A stretch of 39,665 bases of DNA from Nocardia asiatica NBRC 100129 (GCF_000308415.1 NZ_BAFS01000056.1:1-39665); one strand, 5' to 3'; positions 15,266 to 24,019 are shown, counted from the stretch's first letter. A program made the numbers and translations. The notes: generated from the letters alone by a model not told the origin.

Positions 15266-16219
15266 GTGGATGCGCTCGCCAGTCTGCTCGAAGGTCCACG
15301 CGCCCGCGGCGCGTTCCTGATGTGTTCGCTGCTGGATCCGCCGTGGTCGCTGCGCATCCAGGACGAGGCCCCGCTGACCGTGCTGTCGATGATCCGCGGC
15401 GGCGCGTGGATACTCACCGACCAGGGCGCGCCGCGACAGCTGGGCGCGGGCGACGTCGCGATCTTCCGGGGGCCCGCGCCGTACACGGTGGCCGACGACC
15501 CGGCGACCGCACCGCAGATCGTCATCCACCCCGGCCAGGTCACGAAGACGCCGCAGGGCGAAATCCTCTGCGAGACACTGAGTTTGGGTGTCCGGCAATG
15601 GGGGACCGACCCGGATGGCGCCACCCTGATGGTCACCGGGACCTACGAGTCCGCGGGCGCGGCCAGCCAGCGCCTGCTGCGCGCGCTCCCGCCGGTGCTC
15701 GTCTTGCAGCGCGGCGATTTCGACAGCCGCGTGCTCGACATCCTGGTCGACGAGGTGACCAAGGACGAGCCCGCGCAGAGCGCGGTGCTGGACCGCCTGC
15801 TGGATCTGGTCCTGATCGCGGCGCTGCGCGCTTGGTTCGCCCGCGAGGGCGCGCCCGCCTGGTATCACGCGTACGGCGACCCGCTGGTCGGCAAGGCCCT
15901 GCGCCTGCTGCAGCACAATCCGGCGCACGGATGGACGGTCGCGGGCCTGGCCGAGGCCGTGGGGGTGTCGCGGGCGGCGCTGGCGCGGCGGTTCACCGAC
16001 CTGGTGGGCGAGCCGCCGATGGCGTTCCTCACCGAATGGCGGCTGGCGCTGGCGGCCGATCTGCTCCAGGAGTCCGACGCCACCATCGAGGCCATCGCCC
16101 GCCAGGTCGGTTACGGCAGCGCCTTCGCGCTCAGCACCGCGTTCAAACGGCACTTCGGCGTCTCCCCGCGCGACCACCGGCAGGGCAGCGCCGCCCCTGA
16201 GCTATCGTCGGCCGGGTGA
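15266..16219 (+). CDS. AraC-family regulator with cupin sensor domain
   Basis: A 317-residue regulator. The N-terminal cupin-type sensor (about residues 10-190, with R-G-G-A-W-I-L, L-G-A-G-D-V-A-I-F-R-G) resembles the AraC-associated cupin_6 family. The C-terminal double helix-turn-helix (about 210-308) has W-T-V-A-G-L-A-E-A-V-G-V-S-R-A-A-L-A-R-R-F and the second-helix signature I-A-R-Q-V-G-Y-G-S. The GTG start lacks a usable Shine-Dalgarno, but TACAGT at 15254-15259 lies 6 bases upstream, fitting a leaderless transcript. Its stop overlaps the thioesterase start (GTGA). Its likely former target, the divergent NAD(P)-binding gene, is degraded. Confidence 0.87.
   Translation: MDALASLLEGPRARGAFLMCSLLDPPWSLRIQDEAPLTVLSMIRGGAWILTDQGAPRQLGAGDVAIFRGPAPYTVADDPATAPQIVIHPGQVTKTPQGEILCETLSLGVRQWGTDPDGATLMVTGTYESAGAASQRLLRALPPVLVLQRGDFDSRVLDILVDEVTKDEPAQSAVLDRLLDLVLIAALRAWFAREGAPAWYHAYGDPLVGKALRLLQHNPAHGWTVAGLAEAVGVSRAALARRFTDLVGEPPMAFLTEWRLALAADLLQESDATIEAIARQVGYGSAFALSTAFKRHFGVSPRDHRQGSAAPELSSAG
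16203..16208 (+). promoter_or_regulatory. -10 box for leaderless thioesterase gene
   Basis: TATCGT (TANNNT) ends 7 bases before the GTG at 16216, inside the end of the AraC-type gene. Confidence 0.4.
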
Positions 16220-16638
16220 CGCAGCAGTATCCGGTGCTCTGGCCGGTGCCGACCCGATGGGCCGACAACGACCACTACGGGCACGTGAACAACGTGACCT
16301 ACTACTCGTACTTCGACACCGCGGTCAACGCGTGGTTGATGCACGCCACCGGAACCGACATCCGCGAGCTGCCCGCCCTCGGGGTGGTGGCGCAGACCTC
16401 CTGCCGGTACCTCGGCTCGCTCAGCTTCCCCGACCAGTTGCAGGTCGGCTTGCGCGTCTCCCGGCTCGGCCGCTCCAGCATCACCTACGACCTGGCCATC
16501 TTCCGCGACGCCGACGGCGCGCTCGAGCTGGCCGCCACCGGCGTCTTCGTGCACGTCTACGTGGACGCCGAGACCCGCAAGCCGGTGGAGATCCCGGAGG
16601 TCATCCGCGCCGCCGCGGCCGGGCTCGTCACGGAGTGA
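16216..16638 (+). CDS. 4HBT-fold acyl-CoA thioesterase
   Basis: A 140-residue hot-dog-fold thioesterase. The active-site motif R-W-A-D-N-D-H-Y-G-H-V-N-N (residues 14-26) with D17/D19 and G-H-V-N-N is the 4-hydroxybenzoyl-CoA/YbgC-type signature, followed by Y-Y-S-Y-F-D. Such enzymes hydrolyse acyl-CoA thioesters in the cytoplasm, usually as tetramers. The GTG at 16216 overlaps the AraC gene stop by four bases, and TATCGT at 16203-16208 is placed 7 bases upstream, so it may be expressed both by coupling and from its own leaderless promoter. It converges with the E2 gene, 18 bp away; a link to branched acyl-CoA turnover is only positional. Confidence 0.87.
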   Translation: MTQQYPVLWPVPTRWADNDHYGHVNNVTYYSYFDTAVNAWLMHATGTDIRELPALGVVAQTSCRYLGSLSFPDQLQVGLRVSRLGRSSITYDLAIFRDADGALELAATGVFVHVYVDAETRKPVEIPEVIRAAAAGLVTE

Positions 16639-16656
16639 CCCACGCGGGCGGGGAGT

Positions 16657-17964
16657 TCATATCCGGCTGAGCAGCGTGAGCGGGTCTTCCAGGAAGCCGG
16701 CGGTGGTGGCCAGGAAGCGGGCCGCGAGTTCGCCGTCGATCATGCGATGGTCGAAGCCGACGCCGAGCGTGGTCACCCACCGCACCGCGATCTCGTCGCG
16801 GACCACCCATGGCCGCTTGCCGATCGCGCCGAGGCACAGGATCGCGGACTCGCCCGGATTGACCAGTGGCACACCGGCGTCCACGCCGAACACCCCGACG
16901 TTGGTGATGGTGAACGTGCCGCCCCGTAGTTCGGCGAGCGTGGCGCCGCCCGCGCGGGCGGTGTCGGCCAGCCAGCCGATCTCCCGGGTGAGCTCGCGCA
17001 GGCTCAGGGCCTGCGCGTCTTTGATGTTCGGCACCAGCAGACCGCGGTCGGTGGCCACCGCGATGCCCAGATTCACGTAGTGCTTGGTGACGATCTCCTG
17101 CGCGGCCTCGTCCCAGCAGGCGTTCATGCCGGGGAACTCGGCGAGCGCGGCCAGCGCCGCCTTGGCGACCAGCGGCAGCGGCGTCAAGGTCAGTCCCGCG
17201 AAAGATTTCGTGCCGCGCAGGTGATCGAGTAGTTCCATCGAGGCGGTGGCGTCCACCGTGACGAAGGTGGCGGCCTGCGGGATGGTTCGCGCGCTGTGCA
17301 GCATGGCCGCCGCGGTGCGCTTGCGGATGCCGCTGATCGGAGTGCGCTCCTCGCGCGCGGCGGGACGGGCCACGCCGGGGTCCGTGACGGCGGGCGCGGC
17401 GGGACGCGGCGGGGAGACCGGCACCGCGCCGCGCACGTCGTCGACGGTGACCGCGCCACCCGGCCCGGAGCCCGCGACGAACCACAGGTCGATGCCGAGT
17501 TCGCGCGCGAGCCGGCGTGCGGCGGGCGTCGCCGCCGGGCGCGTCGCACCGAGCGCCGGGGCCGGTGGTCGCGACTCGTGCGGCTCGGTCTGCGCCCCGG
17601 CATGCCGTGCGTCGCTCGCGGGAGGCCGCCGCCGAGATGTCGCTTCCTGCTCCGGGCCATAGCCCACCAATACCGAGTTGTGGCTCGACTCCGGGCTTTC
17701 GGCTCCGGCGGCCGGCTGCACGCGGATGAGCGGCGCCCCCACCGCCACCGTGTCGCCCGGCCGCGCGAGCAATTCGACCACGCGGCCCGCGAACGGCGAC
17801 GGCAACGACACCACTGCCTTGGCGGTCTCCACGTCGGCGATGGGCTGGTTCAACTCCACCGTGTCGCCGATGGCCACCGCCCAGGACACCAGTTCGGCGT
17901 CGGTCAGGCCCTCCCCGAGGTCGGGGAGCCGGAACTCCAGCACGGACGCCGAAGGATCTTCCAC
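16657..17964 (-). CDS. bkdC: Branched-chain 2-oxoacid dehydrogenase E2 (acyltransferase)
   Basis: A 435-residue dihydrolipoamide acyltransferase with the usual order of domains. One lipoyl domain (about residues 8-85) has the lipoylated lysine in D-V-E-T-A-K49-A. A Pro/Ala linker leads to a peripheral subunit-binding domain (A-R-R-L-A-R-E-L-G-I-D-L with G-S-G-P-G-G-A-V-T, about 145-180). The catalytic domain ends with F-D-H-R-M-I-D-G, the active-site H-x3-D-G motif. It transfers branched acyl groups to CoA. GTG 17964 is chosen because GAGAGG lies 7 bases before it. It is last in the E1alpha-E1beta-E2 operon, 30 bp after E1beta. No E3 gene is nearby. Confidence 0.93.
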   Translation of the reverse strand: MEDPSASVLEFRLPDLGEGLTDAELVSWAVAIGDTVELNQPIADVETAKAVVSLPSPFAGRVVELLARPGDTVAVGAPLIRVQPAAGAESPESSHNSVLVGYGPEQEATSRRRPPASDARHAGAQTEPHESRPPAPALGATRPAATPAARRLARELGIDLWFVAGSGPGGAVTVDDVRGAVPVSPPRPAAPAVTDPGVARPAAREERTPISGIRKRTAAAMLHSARTIPQAATFVTVDATASMELLDHLRGTKSFAGLTLTPLPLVAKAALAALAEFPGMNACWDEAAQEIVTKHYVNLGIAVATDRGLLVPNIKDAQALSLRELTREIGWLADTARAGGATLAELRGGTFTITNVGVFGVDAGVPLVNPGESAILCLGAIGKRPWVVRDEIAVRWVTTLGVGFDHRMIDGELAARFLATTAGFLEDPLTLLSRI

Positions 17965-17994
17965 GTGAGCACCTCTCACTACGGCGAACCCGCC

Positions 17995-18978
17995 TCACGC
18001 GGCGAGGGAACGGTCGACCGCGTCGAGAATGCGATCGGGATCGGGCAAATGGTGCTTCTCGAGCTTAGCCGGGGGATAGGGGATGTCGAATCCGCCGACG
18101 CGCAGCACGGGCGCCTCCAGATGGTAGAAACAGCGCTCGGTGATCCGGGCGGCGATCTCGGCGCCGAGCCCGGCGAACACCGGCGCCTCGTGGGTGACGA
18201 TCAGCCGCCCGGTCTTCGTCACCGACTCCTCGATGGTGTCGAAGTCGATCGGCGAGAGGCTGCGCAGGTCGATCACCTCCAGCGCGCGTCCTTCCCGCGC
18301 GGCGAGCCGCGCGGCCGACAGCGCGGTCGCCACGGTCCCGCCGTAGGCGACGACGGTCGCGTCCGAACCGGTGACGCATACGCGCGCGCGGTCCAGCGGC
18401 AGCCCGCCGTCCCGGTCGAGCGCGGCGAAGTCGACGTCGGCCTTGTCCCAGTACCTGCGCTTGGGTTCGAAGAAGATCACCGGGTCGTTCAGCGCGATCG
18501 CCCGGCGGATCATCGCGTACGCGTCCGCCGGGTTGCTCGGCGTCACGACCCGCAGGCCCGCGGTGTGCGCGAAATAGGCTTCGGGGGACTCGGAGTGGTG
18601 CTCCACCGATCCGATGCCGCCGCCGAATGGGATGCGAATGGTCAAGGGCGCGTTGACTTTCCCCTTGGTGCGGTAGTTGATCTTCGCGACGTGCGAGACG
18701 ATCTGGTCGAAGGCGGGATAGACGAAGCCGTCGAACTGGATCTCGCACACCGGCCGGTAGCCGCGCAGCGCCATCCCGAAAGCTGTCCCCACGATGCCGG
18801 ATTCGGCCAGCGGCGTATCGATGACGCGATTGTCGCCGAAGTCCTTCTGCAAAGTGTCGGTCACCCGGAAAACCCCGCCGAGGCGGCCGATGTCCTCGCC
18901 CATCAGCAAGACCTTCGGATCGTCCTCCAGCGCGCGGCGCAAGCCGGTGTTGAGCGCGCCTGCGAAGGTGGTGATCAT
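17995..18978 (-). CDS. bkdB: Branched-chain 2-oxoacid dehydrogenase E1 beta subunit
   Basis: A 327-residue beta subunit of the thiamine-diphosphate-dependent E1. L-M-G-E-D-I-G-R-L-G-G-V-F-R-V-T near residue 25 and D-T-P-L-A-E-S-G-I-V-G-T-A-F-G-M-A near 55 are characteristic; the R-Y-W-D-K-A-D segment favours branched-chain over pyruvate substrates, as in mycobacterial BkdB. With E1alpha it decarboxylates the 2-oxoacids of valine, leucine and isoleucine. ATG 18978 overlaps the E1alpha stop by four bases (ATGA, 18975-18978), indicating coupled translation. The frame is open further upstream, but homology and the overlap fix the start. Confidence 0.93.
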   Translation of the reverse strand: MITTFAGALNTGLRRALEDDPKVLLMGEDIGRLGGVFRVTDTLQKDFGDNRVIDTPLAESGIVGTAFGMALRGYRPVCEIQFDGFVYPAFDQIVSHVAKINYRTKGKVNAPLTIRIPFGGGIGSVEHHSESPEAYFAHTAGLRVVTPSNPADAYAMIRRAIALNDPVIFFEPKRRYWDKADVDFAALDRDGGLPLDRARVCVTGSDATVVAYGGTVATALSAARLAAREGRALEVIDLRSLSPIDFDTIEESVTKTGRLIVTHEAPVFAGLGAEIAARITERCFYHLEAPVLRVGGFDIPYPPAKLEKHHLPDPDRILDAVDRSLAA

Positions 18979-20087
18979 CGCGGGACTCCTTCTCCTCGTG
19001 CGGCGGACCCGCCGGGATCGCCGGCCAGGTACTCCGCGTACGCCCTCCGCTGTTCGGTGATCAGCGGGTGCGGGGTGGTGTAGACGTGGTCGAACAGCTC
19101 GGCCGGTGCCGGATCGGGCATGTCGACGGTCGCGTCGCGCAGCGCTCGCGCGACCGCGTGCGCCCGCTCGGCGACGCTGCTTTCGAAGGCGTCGTCCCAG
19201 TGGCCCTCGCGCTCGAGCAGCTTGCGGACCCGGTCGATCGGATCGCGCCGCGCCCATTGCTCGGTCTCGGCGGCCGAACGGTAGCGGGTGGGGTCGTCGG
19301 CCGTGGTGTGCGGGCCCATCCGGTAGGTGAGCGCCTCGATGAACGACGGGCCGCCGCCCGAGCGCGCCCTGGCCACCGCCTGCCTGGTCACGGCGAGCAC
19401 GGCGAGGACGTCGTTGCCGTCGACCTGCCTGCCGGGCATGCCGTAGCCGTAGGCGCGGCGCGCGATCGGCGTCGCGCTCTGCACCCGCACGGGTTCACTG
19501 ATCGCCCAGTGGTTGTTCTGGCAGAAGAACACGACGGGCGCGCTCCAGCTCGCGGCGAATCCCAGCGCCTCGGCCAGGTCGCCCTGGCTGCTCGCGCCGT
19601 CGCCGAAGTAGACGATGGTGGCGATGTCGGCGCCGTCCAAGTGCGCCGCGAAGGCGTAGCCGGTCGCGTGCAGCCCCTGGGAACCGACCACGATGTTGGG
19701 ATTGGTCATGTTCACCGCGTGCGGGTCCCAGCAATGGTGCGCGGCGCCGCGCCACAGACGGGTGAGATCGGTGGGCGGCACACCACGGCAATAGGCGACC
19801 GCCGTCTCCCGATAGCCGCAGAACACGTAGTCGTCGGGGTGCAGCGCGTGCGCGGAACCGACCTGCGCGGCTTCCTGCCCGAGCAGCGGCGCCCAGAGCC
19901 CGAGCTGGCCTTGCCGCTGCAACGCGGTGGCCTCGGTGTCGATCCGGCGGGTGACCACCATGTCCTCGTACAGTGCCCGCAGCTGCCGCGGGCCGACGTC
20001 GGCGACCAGCGCGGCGTGCTCGGGATCGAGGACGCGGCGACCGTCCGGTTGCACCAACTGCACCGGGTATTCGGACTCGGCCGGCAT
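18975..20087 (-). CDS. bkdA: Branched-chain 2-oxoacid dehydrogenase E1 alpha subunit
   Basis: A 370-residue alpha subunit. The thiamine-diphosphate motif begins G-D-G-A-S-S-Q-G-D (162-170) and ends N-N (191-192), as expected for the family. Y-R-M-G-P-H-T-T-A-D-D-P is the phosphorylation-loop region of branched-chain E1 proteins. ATG 20087 is supported by AGGAGG at 20097-20102 on the minus strand, nine bases upstream; an in-frame start at 20171 would lack this. It is the first gene of the bkd operon and diverges from an Lrp/AsnC-type gene, the usual regulator of bkd operons. Confidence 0.93.
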   Translation of the reverse strand: MPAESEYPVQLVQPDGRRVLDPEHAALVADVGPRQLRALYEDMVVTRRIDTEATALQRQGQLGLWAPLLGQEAAQVGSAHALHPDDYVFCGYRETAVAYCRGVPPTDLTRLWRGAAHHCWDPHAVNMTNPNIVVGSQGLHATGYAFAAHLDGADIATIVYFGDGASSQGDLAEALGFAASWSAPVVFFCQNNHWAISEPVRVQSATPIARRAYGYGMPGRQVDGNDVLAVLAVTRQAVARARSGGGPSFIEALTYRMGPHTTADDPTRYRSAAETEQWARRDPIDRVRKLLEREGHWDDAFESSVAERAHAVARALRDATVDMPDPAPAELFDHVYTTPHPLITEQRRAYAEYLAGDPGGSAARGEGVPR

Positions 20088-20128
20088 GGGTGATCGCCTC
20101 CTCACCAGGTCGCGGCGACACAAGAAGA

Positions 20129-20144
20129 TGTGTCCTACCTCACA
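20129..20144. promoter_or_regulatory. CRP/GlxR-like site in the bkd-lrp intergenic region
   Basis: TGTGT-CCTACC-TCACA differs from the palindromic consensus TGTGA-N6-TCACA at one position. It lies 42 bp upstream of bkdA. No -10 box for bkd is obvious, so whether the site would activate or repress cannot be told. Confidence 0.4.
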
Positions 20145-20184
20145 GCATCCCCTTGAATGCGAACTGCGCAAGTGGTCGACCGGC

Positions 20185-20199
20185 GCATGGGCAGAATGC
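20185..20199. promoter_or_regulatory. 15-bp pseudo-palindrome, possible Lrp/AsnC site
   Basis: GCAT-GGGCAGA-ATGC is an inverted repeat with four-base arms and the 15-bp length typical of Lrp-family sites, placed between the divergent bkdA and Lrp-type genes. The evidence is weak and rests on position. Confidence 0.25.
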
Positions 20200-20224
20200 T
20201 CAATTACGACCCGCCGCCTGATGT

Positions 20225-20230
20225 CATACT
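20225..20230 (+). promoter_or_regulatory. -10 box for leaderless Lrp-type gene
   Basis: CATACT ends 7 bases before the ATG at 20238. The same hexamer is found 6 bases before the DUF2157 gene start at 33769. No Shine-Dalgarno is visible at either start. Confidence 0.4.
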
Positions 20231-20237
20231 GCGTGGT

Positions 20238-20738
20238 ATGACCAGAGAAAACGTCGGCGTGAGCCTGGACGCCACCGACGCCAGGCTGTTACTGGAACTG
20301 GTCGCCAATCCCCGGGCGACGGGTGTCGAGCTGGCCGCCCGGCTCGGTTTGTCCCGCAACACCGTGCAGGCGCGGTTGTCCCGGTGGGAGGCAGGCGGCG
20401 TACTCGGCAGCTTCGAGCGGCGCGTGGAGCCGCGCGCGCTCGGTTATCCGCTCGCGGCGTTCGTGGCCGTCGTCGTCGACCAGCACCGGCTGGACTCGGT
20501 GGTGGACGAGCTCGCCGAGGTGCCCGAGGTAACCGAGGTGTGCGGCATGACCGGACTCACCGACCTCACCGTGCGCGTGGTCGCGCAGGACGCCGACGAT
20601 CTGTATCGCATCGCCGGGCAGATCCTCAAGATTCCGGGTGTGGAGCGGACCAACATGGCCCTGGTGATGCGTGAGCTGGTCGGGCCGCGCACGGCTCCGC
20701 TGCTGGATCGGCTGGCGAATGCGAGCCGAATGCCTTGA
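20238..20738 (+). CDS. Lrp/AsnC-family regulator, probable bkd regulator
   Basis: A 166-residue Lrp/AsnC protein. The N-terminal helix-turn-helix (about residues 11-60) reads L-D-A-T-D-A-R-L-L-L-E-L then L-A-A-R-L-G-L-S-R-N-T-V-Q-A-R-L; the RAM ligand domain follows (Y-P-L-A-A-F-V-A-V-V-V-D-Q, V-T-E-V-C-G-M-T-G-L-T-D-L). ATG 20238 is chosen over upstream in-frame starts because the HTH begins there and CATACT sits 7 bases upstream. It diverges from the bkd operon with 150 bp between; relatives such as BkdR activate branched-chain 2-oxoacid dehydrogenase genes in response to amino acids. That role is inferred from position. Confidence 0.88.
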   Translation: MTRENVGVSLDATDARLLLELVANPRATGVELAARLGLSRNTVQARLSRWEAGGVLGSFERRVEPRALGYPLAAFVAVVVDQHRLDSVVDELAEVPEVTEVCGMTGLTDLTVRVVAQDADDLYRIAGQILKIPGVERTNMALVMRELVGPRTAPLLDRLANASRMP

Positions 20739-20852
20739 CCTGAGGGGTGCTGCCCGGCCGCGACCCGCCCCGGGCGCGTGGTCGCCGCTGGGCTTCGTAC
20801 CGGAACAGCATTTCGAACGACCAGGGGCAGGGTTTCCCAGTCGGCCTCCCGC

Positions 20853-20858
20853 TAGGGT
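20853..20858 (+). promoter_or_regulatory. -10 box for SDR gene
   Basis: TAGGGT ends 6 bases before ATG 20865. GGAG also lies directly against the ATG, too close to act as a normal ribosome site. Confidence 0.4.
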
Positions 20859-20864
20859 GCGGAG

Positions 20865-21671
20865 ATGGAGATTTCGGGCAAAGTTGCCATTGTCACGGGG
20901 GCGGGCGCGGGGATCGGGGCGGCGCTGGCGGGCCGGCTCGTCGCCACCGGTGCGCGCGTGGTGCTCGCCGATCTCGACGCGGCGAGCGCGGCCGAGGTCG
21001 CGGAATCTCTCGGCCCCGGTGCGGTCGCGGTCAGCGGGGATGTGGCCGACGAGGCGGTGATCCGCGCGACGATCGAGCGCGCCGAGGCCGAATTCGGTCC
21101 CGTCGACCTGTATTTCGCCAACGCGGGCATCGGTGGCGGCGCGGGCCTGGACAGCACCGACCAGCAGTGGGCGGCCGCGCTCGACGTCAACGTGCTGGCG
21201 CATGTCCGCGCCGCGCGGCTGCTGGTGCCCGGATGGCTGGAGCGCGGCAGCGGCTATTTCGTGGGCACCGCGTCCGCGGCGGGGCTGCTCACCCAGCTCG
21301 GATCGGCGCCCTACGCGGTGTCCAAGCACGCGGCCGTCGGTTTCGCGGAATGGCTCTCGGTGACATACGGCGACCGGGGAATCCGGGTGAGCTGTGTGTG
21401 CCCGATGGGGGTGGACACGCGACTGCTGCACGGCGGTCTGGTCCCGCCGGAACACGCCGCCGAGGCGGAGCTGGCGGTGAAGGCCGTGACCAGCGCGGGT
21501 GCGGTGCTGTCACCGGACGAGGTCGCCGACGTCGTGCTCGCCGGGGTGGCCGAGGAGCGCTTCCTGATCCTCCCGCACCCCGAGGTGCTGAAGATGTACC
21601 GCCACAAGGGCTCCGACTACGACCGCTGGATCGACGGAATGCGCCGCTTCCAGGCTGCCCTGCGGACATAG
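20865..21671 (+). CDS. Short-chain dehydrogenase/reductase
   Basis: A 268-residue classical SDR. The nucleotide-binding motif T-G-A-G-A-G-I-G is at residues 11-18, with D36 at the end of the second strand (V-L-A-D-L-D) favouring NAD(H). N-A-G (86-88), N109, S137 and Y150-x3-K154 complete the catalytic set. The C-terminus is longer than the minimal fold and contains L-I-L-P-H-P-E-V. The substrate cannot be inferred. It stands alone between the Lrp-type gene and the convergent BenE gene, 135 bp away, a gap in which I see no clear terminator. Confidence 0.9.
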   Translation: MEISGKVAIVTGAGAGIGAALAGRLVATGARVVLADLDAASAAEVAESLGPGAVAVSGDVADEAVIRATIERAEAEFGPVDLYFANAGIGGGAGLDSTDQQWAAALDVNVLAHVRAARLLVPGWLERGSGYFVGTASAAGLLTQLGSAPYAVSKHAAVGFAEWLSVTYGDRGIRVSCVCPMGVDTRLLHGGLVPPEHAAEAELAVKAVTSAGAVLSPDEVADVVLAGVAEERFLILPHPEVLKMYRHKGSDYDRWIDGMRRFQAALRT

Positions 21672-21806
21672 GCGGCTGTCACGCCTTCGCTGGGCGCGGT
21701 ATGTCCTGTGGACCGGCTTGGCCCGGCTGTGTTCGGTCGGCGGGTGTCTCGGTTCTGCTCGGGTGTGGCGCGGCTGACGGCCTTCGCCCGGCTGGCCTCA
21801 TCGCCG

Positions 21807-23009
21807 CTAGCGCAACACTTTCCGTACCAGTAGTCCGGCGAGCAACGCCCAGAAGGCGGCACCGATGCCGGCGAAGCCGACCCCGGACGCGGCGATCACG
21901 AAGGTCACCACGCCCGCCTCGCGGTGCTCGCCGCTGAGCGCCGCGCCGAGCGACGCGGCCAGGGTCGCCAGCAGGGCCAGACCGGCGACCGTTTCCAGCG
22001 TTCCGGCCGGGGCGGCCGCGATCAGCGTGACCAGGGCGGCGGAGCCCAGCGCGAGCAGCAGGTAGAGCACGCCCGCGGTGAAAGCCGCGATCCAGCGCCG
22101 CTTCGGGTCGGGATGGGCGGCCGGGGCCGCGGAGAGCGCGGCGCTGATGGCGGCGAGGTTGATCGCGTGGCCGCCCGCGGGCGCTCCGGCGATGGTGCCG
22201 AGGCCGGTGACGGTCATCGCCGCGCGCCATGGCACCCGGTAGTCGAACGAGGCCAGCACCGCGGTGCCCGGGATGTTCTGCGACGCCATGGTGACGATGT
22301 AGAGCGGGATCGCCACCCCGATCAGCGCCTGCCAGCTCCAGTGCGGCAGCGTCAGTTCCAGGCGCGGAGCCATGGCCGCCAGGTCGAGGCGCCGGTGCTG
22401 CACCGCGATGCTGATCGCGGCGCCGGCCGCGGCGGTCGCGAACGCGGCGATCACGGCCCAGCGCGGGGCGTAGCGTTGCAGCACGAGCCAGACCAAAATC
22501 ACCGGCACCACCACCGCCGGACTGGTCTGCACTGCCCGCACCGGGGCCAGGCACAGCGGCAGCAGCACTCCGGCGAGCATGGCCTGCGCGATCTCCGCCG
22601 GGATCGCGGCGACCAGCGCGCCGAGCCGCTGCCACAGTCCGGTCACCACGATCAGGACGCCCGCCACCACGAACGCCCCGATCGCGGCGGGCCAGCCGCC
22701 CGCCACCGCACCGGTCCCGGCCAGCAGCGCCGCGCCGGGCGTCGACCAGGCCAGCGTGATCGGCATCCGGTAGCGGTAGCTCAGCGCCATCATGCCGAGC
22801 GCCTGGGTGAGGCACAGCGCGAGCAGACCCGACGCGGCTTGCGCGGGACTCGCCCCCACGGCGGTCAACCCGCTCAGCACCACGGCGAAGGAACTGGTGA
22901 ACCCCACGAGCGCCGTCACCGCGCCCGCGCCCAGCGGCGTCGCCAGTCCGGTCGCCGACCGTTCCGATTGGCGCGTCGCGTTCGCGGGGGTGGTAGAGGC
23001 GTTCGACAT
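21807..23009 (-). CDS. benE: BenE family benzoate transporter
   Basis: A 400-residue membrane protein with about 11-12 hydrophobic helices from residue 20 to the end. T-A-L-V-G-F-T-S-S-F-A-V-V-L-S-G-L near the start, I-T-L-A-W-S-T-P-G-A-A-L-L, S-Q-N-I-P-G-T-A-V-L and P-A-G-G-H-A-I-N-L-A-A-I are the conserved BenE segments. The family imports benzoate with protons. ATG 23009 is selected since the transmembrane region starts soon after; an in-frame upstream extension is Arg-rich and unlike the family. No benzoate catabolic genes are in the window, so the substrate could be another aromatic acid. Confidence 0.88.
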   Translation of the reverse strand: MSNASTTPANATRQSERSATGLATPLGAGAVTALVGFTSSFAVVLSGLTAVGASPAQAASGLLALCLTQALGMMALSYRYRMPITLAWSTPGAALLAGTGAVAGGWPAAIGAFVVAGVLIVVTGLWQRLGALVAAIPAEIAQAMLAGVLLPLCLAPVRAVQTSPAVVVPVILVWLVLQRYAPRWAVIAAFATAAAGAAISIAVQHRRLDLAAMAPRLELTLPHWSWQALIGVAIPLYIVTMASQNIPGTAVLASFDYRVPWRAAMTVTGLGTIAGAPAGGHAINLAAISAALSAAPAAHPDPKRRWIAAFTAGVLYLLLALGSAALVTLIAAAPAGTLETVAGLALLATLAASLGAALSGEHREAGVVTFVIAASGVGFAGIGAAFWALLAGLLVRKVLR

Positions 23010-23132
23010 CGGTCGGATATTGCCCCTGGTCACGCGGGTGTGTCGCCTGCCAGTGCCGCGAAACTGGCCTGACTTGGACCGGGGCGTGACGCGCGACACG
23101 AGAGTATGGCCGCATCGGCACATCCGGATGCG

Positions 23133-23138
23133 TAGGGT
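23133..23138 (+). promoter_or_regulatory. -10 box for sulfurtransferase gene
   Basis: TAGGGT, predicting a start of transcription near 23145 and a leader of about 40 bases that carries the GAGGAG ribosome site at 23173-23178. Confidence 0.35.
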
Positions 23139-23183
23139 GGGGGAGTCGGTGCGCGAGGACGCGATTCGGGACGAGGAGCTGAG

Positions 23184-24002
23184 TTGAGCGCGGTACTGAT
23201 CTCACCGGGTGAGCTGCGGGAAGCCCTGGCGGACAAGCGGCTTCGCCTACTGGATGTCCGCTGGGCGCTGGGCGACCCGGACGGGCCGCAGCACTATCTC
23301 GCCGGCCACATCCCCGGCGCGGTGTTCGTCGACCTGGAAACCGAACTGGCCGCGCCGCCCTCACCCGCGCGGGGCAGGCACCCGCTGCCGGATCTCGCGC
23401 AGCTGGAGAAGTGCGCGCGCAGCTGGGGGTTGTGCGACGGCGACCCGGTGGTCGTCTACGACGCGACCGGCGGCATGGCCGCCGCCCGGGCCTGGTGGCT
23501 GCTGCGCTGGGCGGGTATCGCCGACGTGCGCATCCTCGACGGCGGGCTGCCCGCCTGGACCGCAGCGGGCGAGCCGGTCGCGACCGGAGCCGAACCGGAC
23601 CCGGAGCCGGGCGATGTGGTCCTGAGCCCCGGGCACCTGCCGGTGATCGACGCCGACGCGGCGGCGCGCTGGAAGGGCGTGCTGCTGGACGCGCGGGCGG
23701 GCGAGCGCTTCCGCGGCGAGGTGGAACCGATCGATCCTCGCGCGGGGCACATTCCCGGCGCGGTGAGCGCTCCGACCGCCGACAATCTCGACGCCGAGGG
23801 GCGCTTCCGCGAGCCGGGGGAGCTGCGCGAGCGTTTCGACGGCTTCGGGCCCGGGCCGGTGGCCGTGTACTGCGGGTCGGGCGTGACCGCCGCCCACCAG
23901 GTCGCGGCGCTGGCCGTCGCGGGCCTGGAGGCGGCCTTGTATCCCGGGTCGTGGTCGCAGTGGTCGAACGATCCCAAGCGGCCGGTCGCGACGGGCAGTT
24001 AG
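23184..24002 (+). CDS. Tandem-rhodanese sulfurtransferase
   Basis: A 272-residue two-domain sulfurtransferase. The N-terminal, inactive rhodanese domain has L-L-D-V-R-W and Y-L-A-G-H-I-P-G-A-V-F-V-D-L. The C-terminal domain has the catalytic loop C230-G-S-G-V-T-A, the form found in 3-mercaptopyruvate sulfurtransferases rather than the C-R-x-G-E type of thiosulfate enzymes, so mercaptopyruvate is the likelier donor. The start is a TTG, chosen because GAGGAG lies five bases upstream and homology begins here. It converges with the small unknown gene ending at 24020. Confidence 0.88.
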   Translation: MSAVLISPGELREALADKRLRLLDVRWALGDPDGPQHYLAGHIPGAVFVDLETELAAPPSPARGRHPLPDLAQLEKCARSWGLCDGDPVVVYDATGGMAAARAWWLLRWAGIADVRILDGGLPAWTAAGEPVATGAEPDPEPGDVVLSPGHLPVIDADAAARWKGVLLDARAGERFRGEVEPIDPRAGHIPGAVSAPTADNLDAEGRFREPGELRERFDGFGPGPVAVYCGSGVTAAHQVAALAVAGLEAALYPGSWSQWSNDPKRPVATGS

Positions 24003-24019
24003 CCGCGGGTTCGCGAGCC

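Noticed and set aside
21672..21806. Gap between the SDR and BenE genes
   Set aside because: Searched for a bidirectional hairpin or small gene; nothing convincing was found.
23086..23099. GTGA-N6-ACAC core between benE and the sulfurtransferase
   Set aside because: Flanking bases do not match the CRP consensus and it has no sensible position relative to a promoter; kept only as a warning about chance matches.
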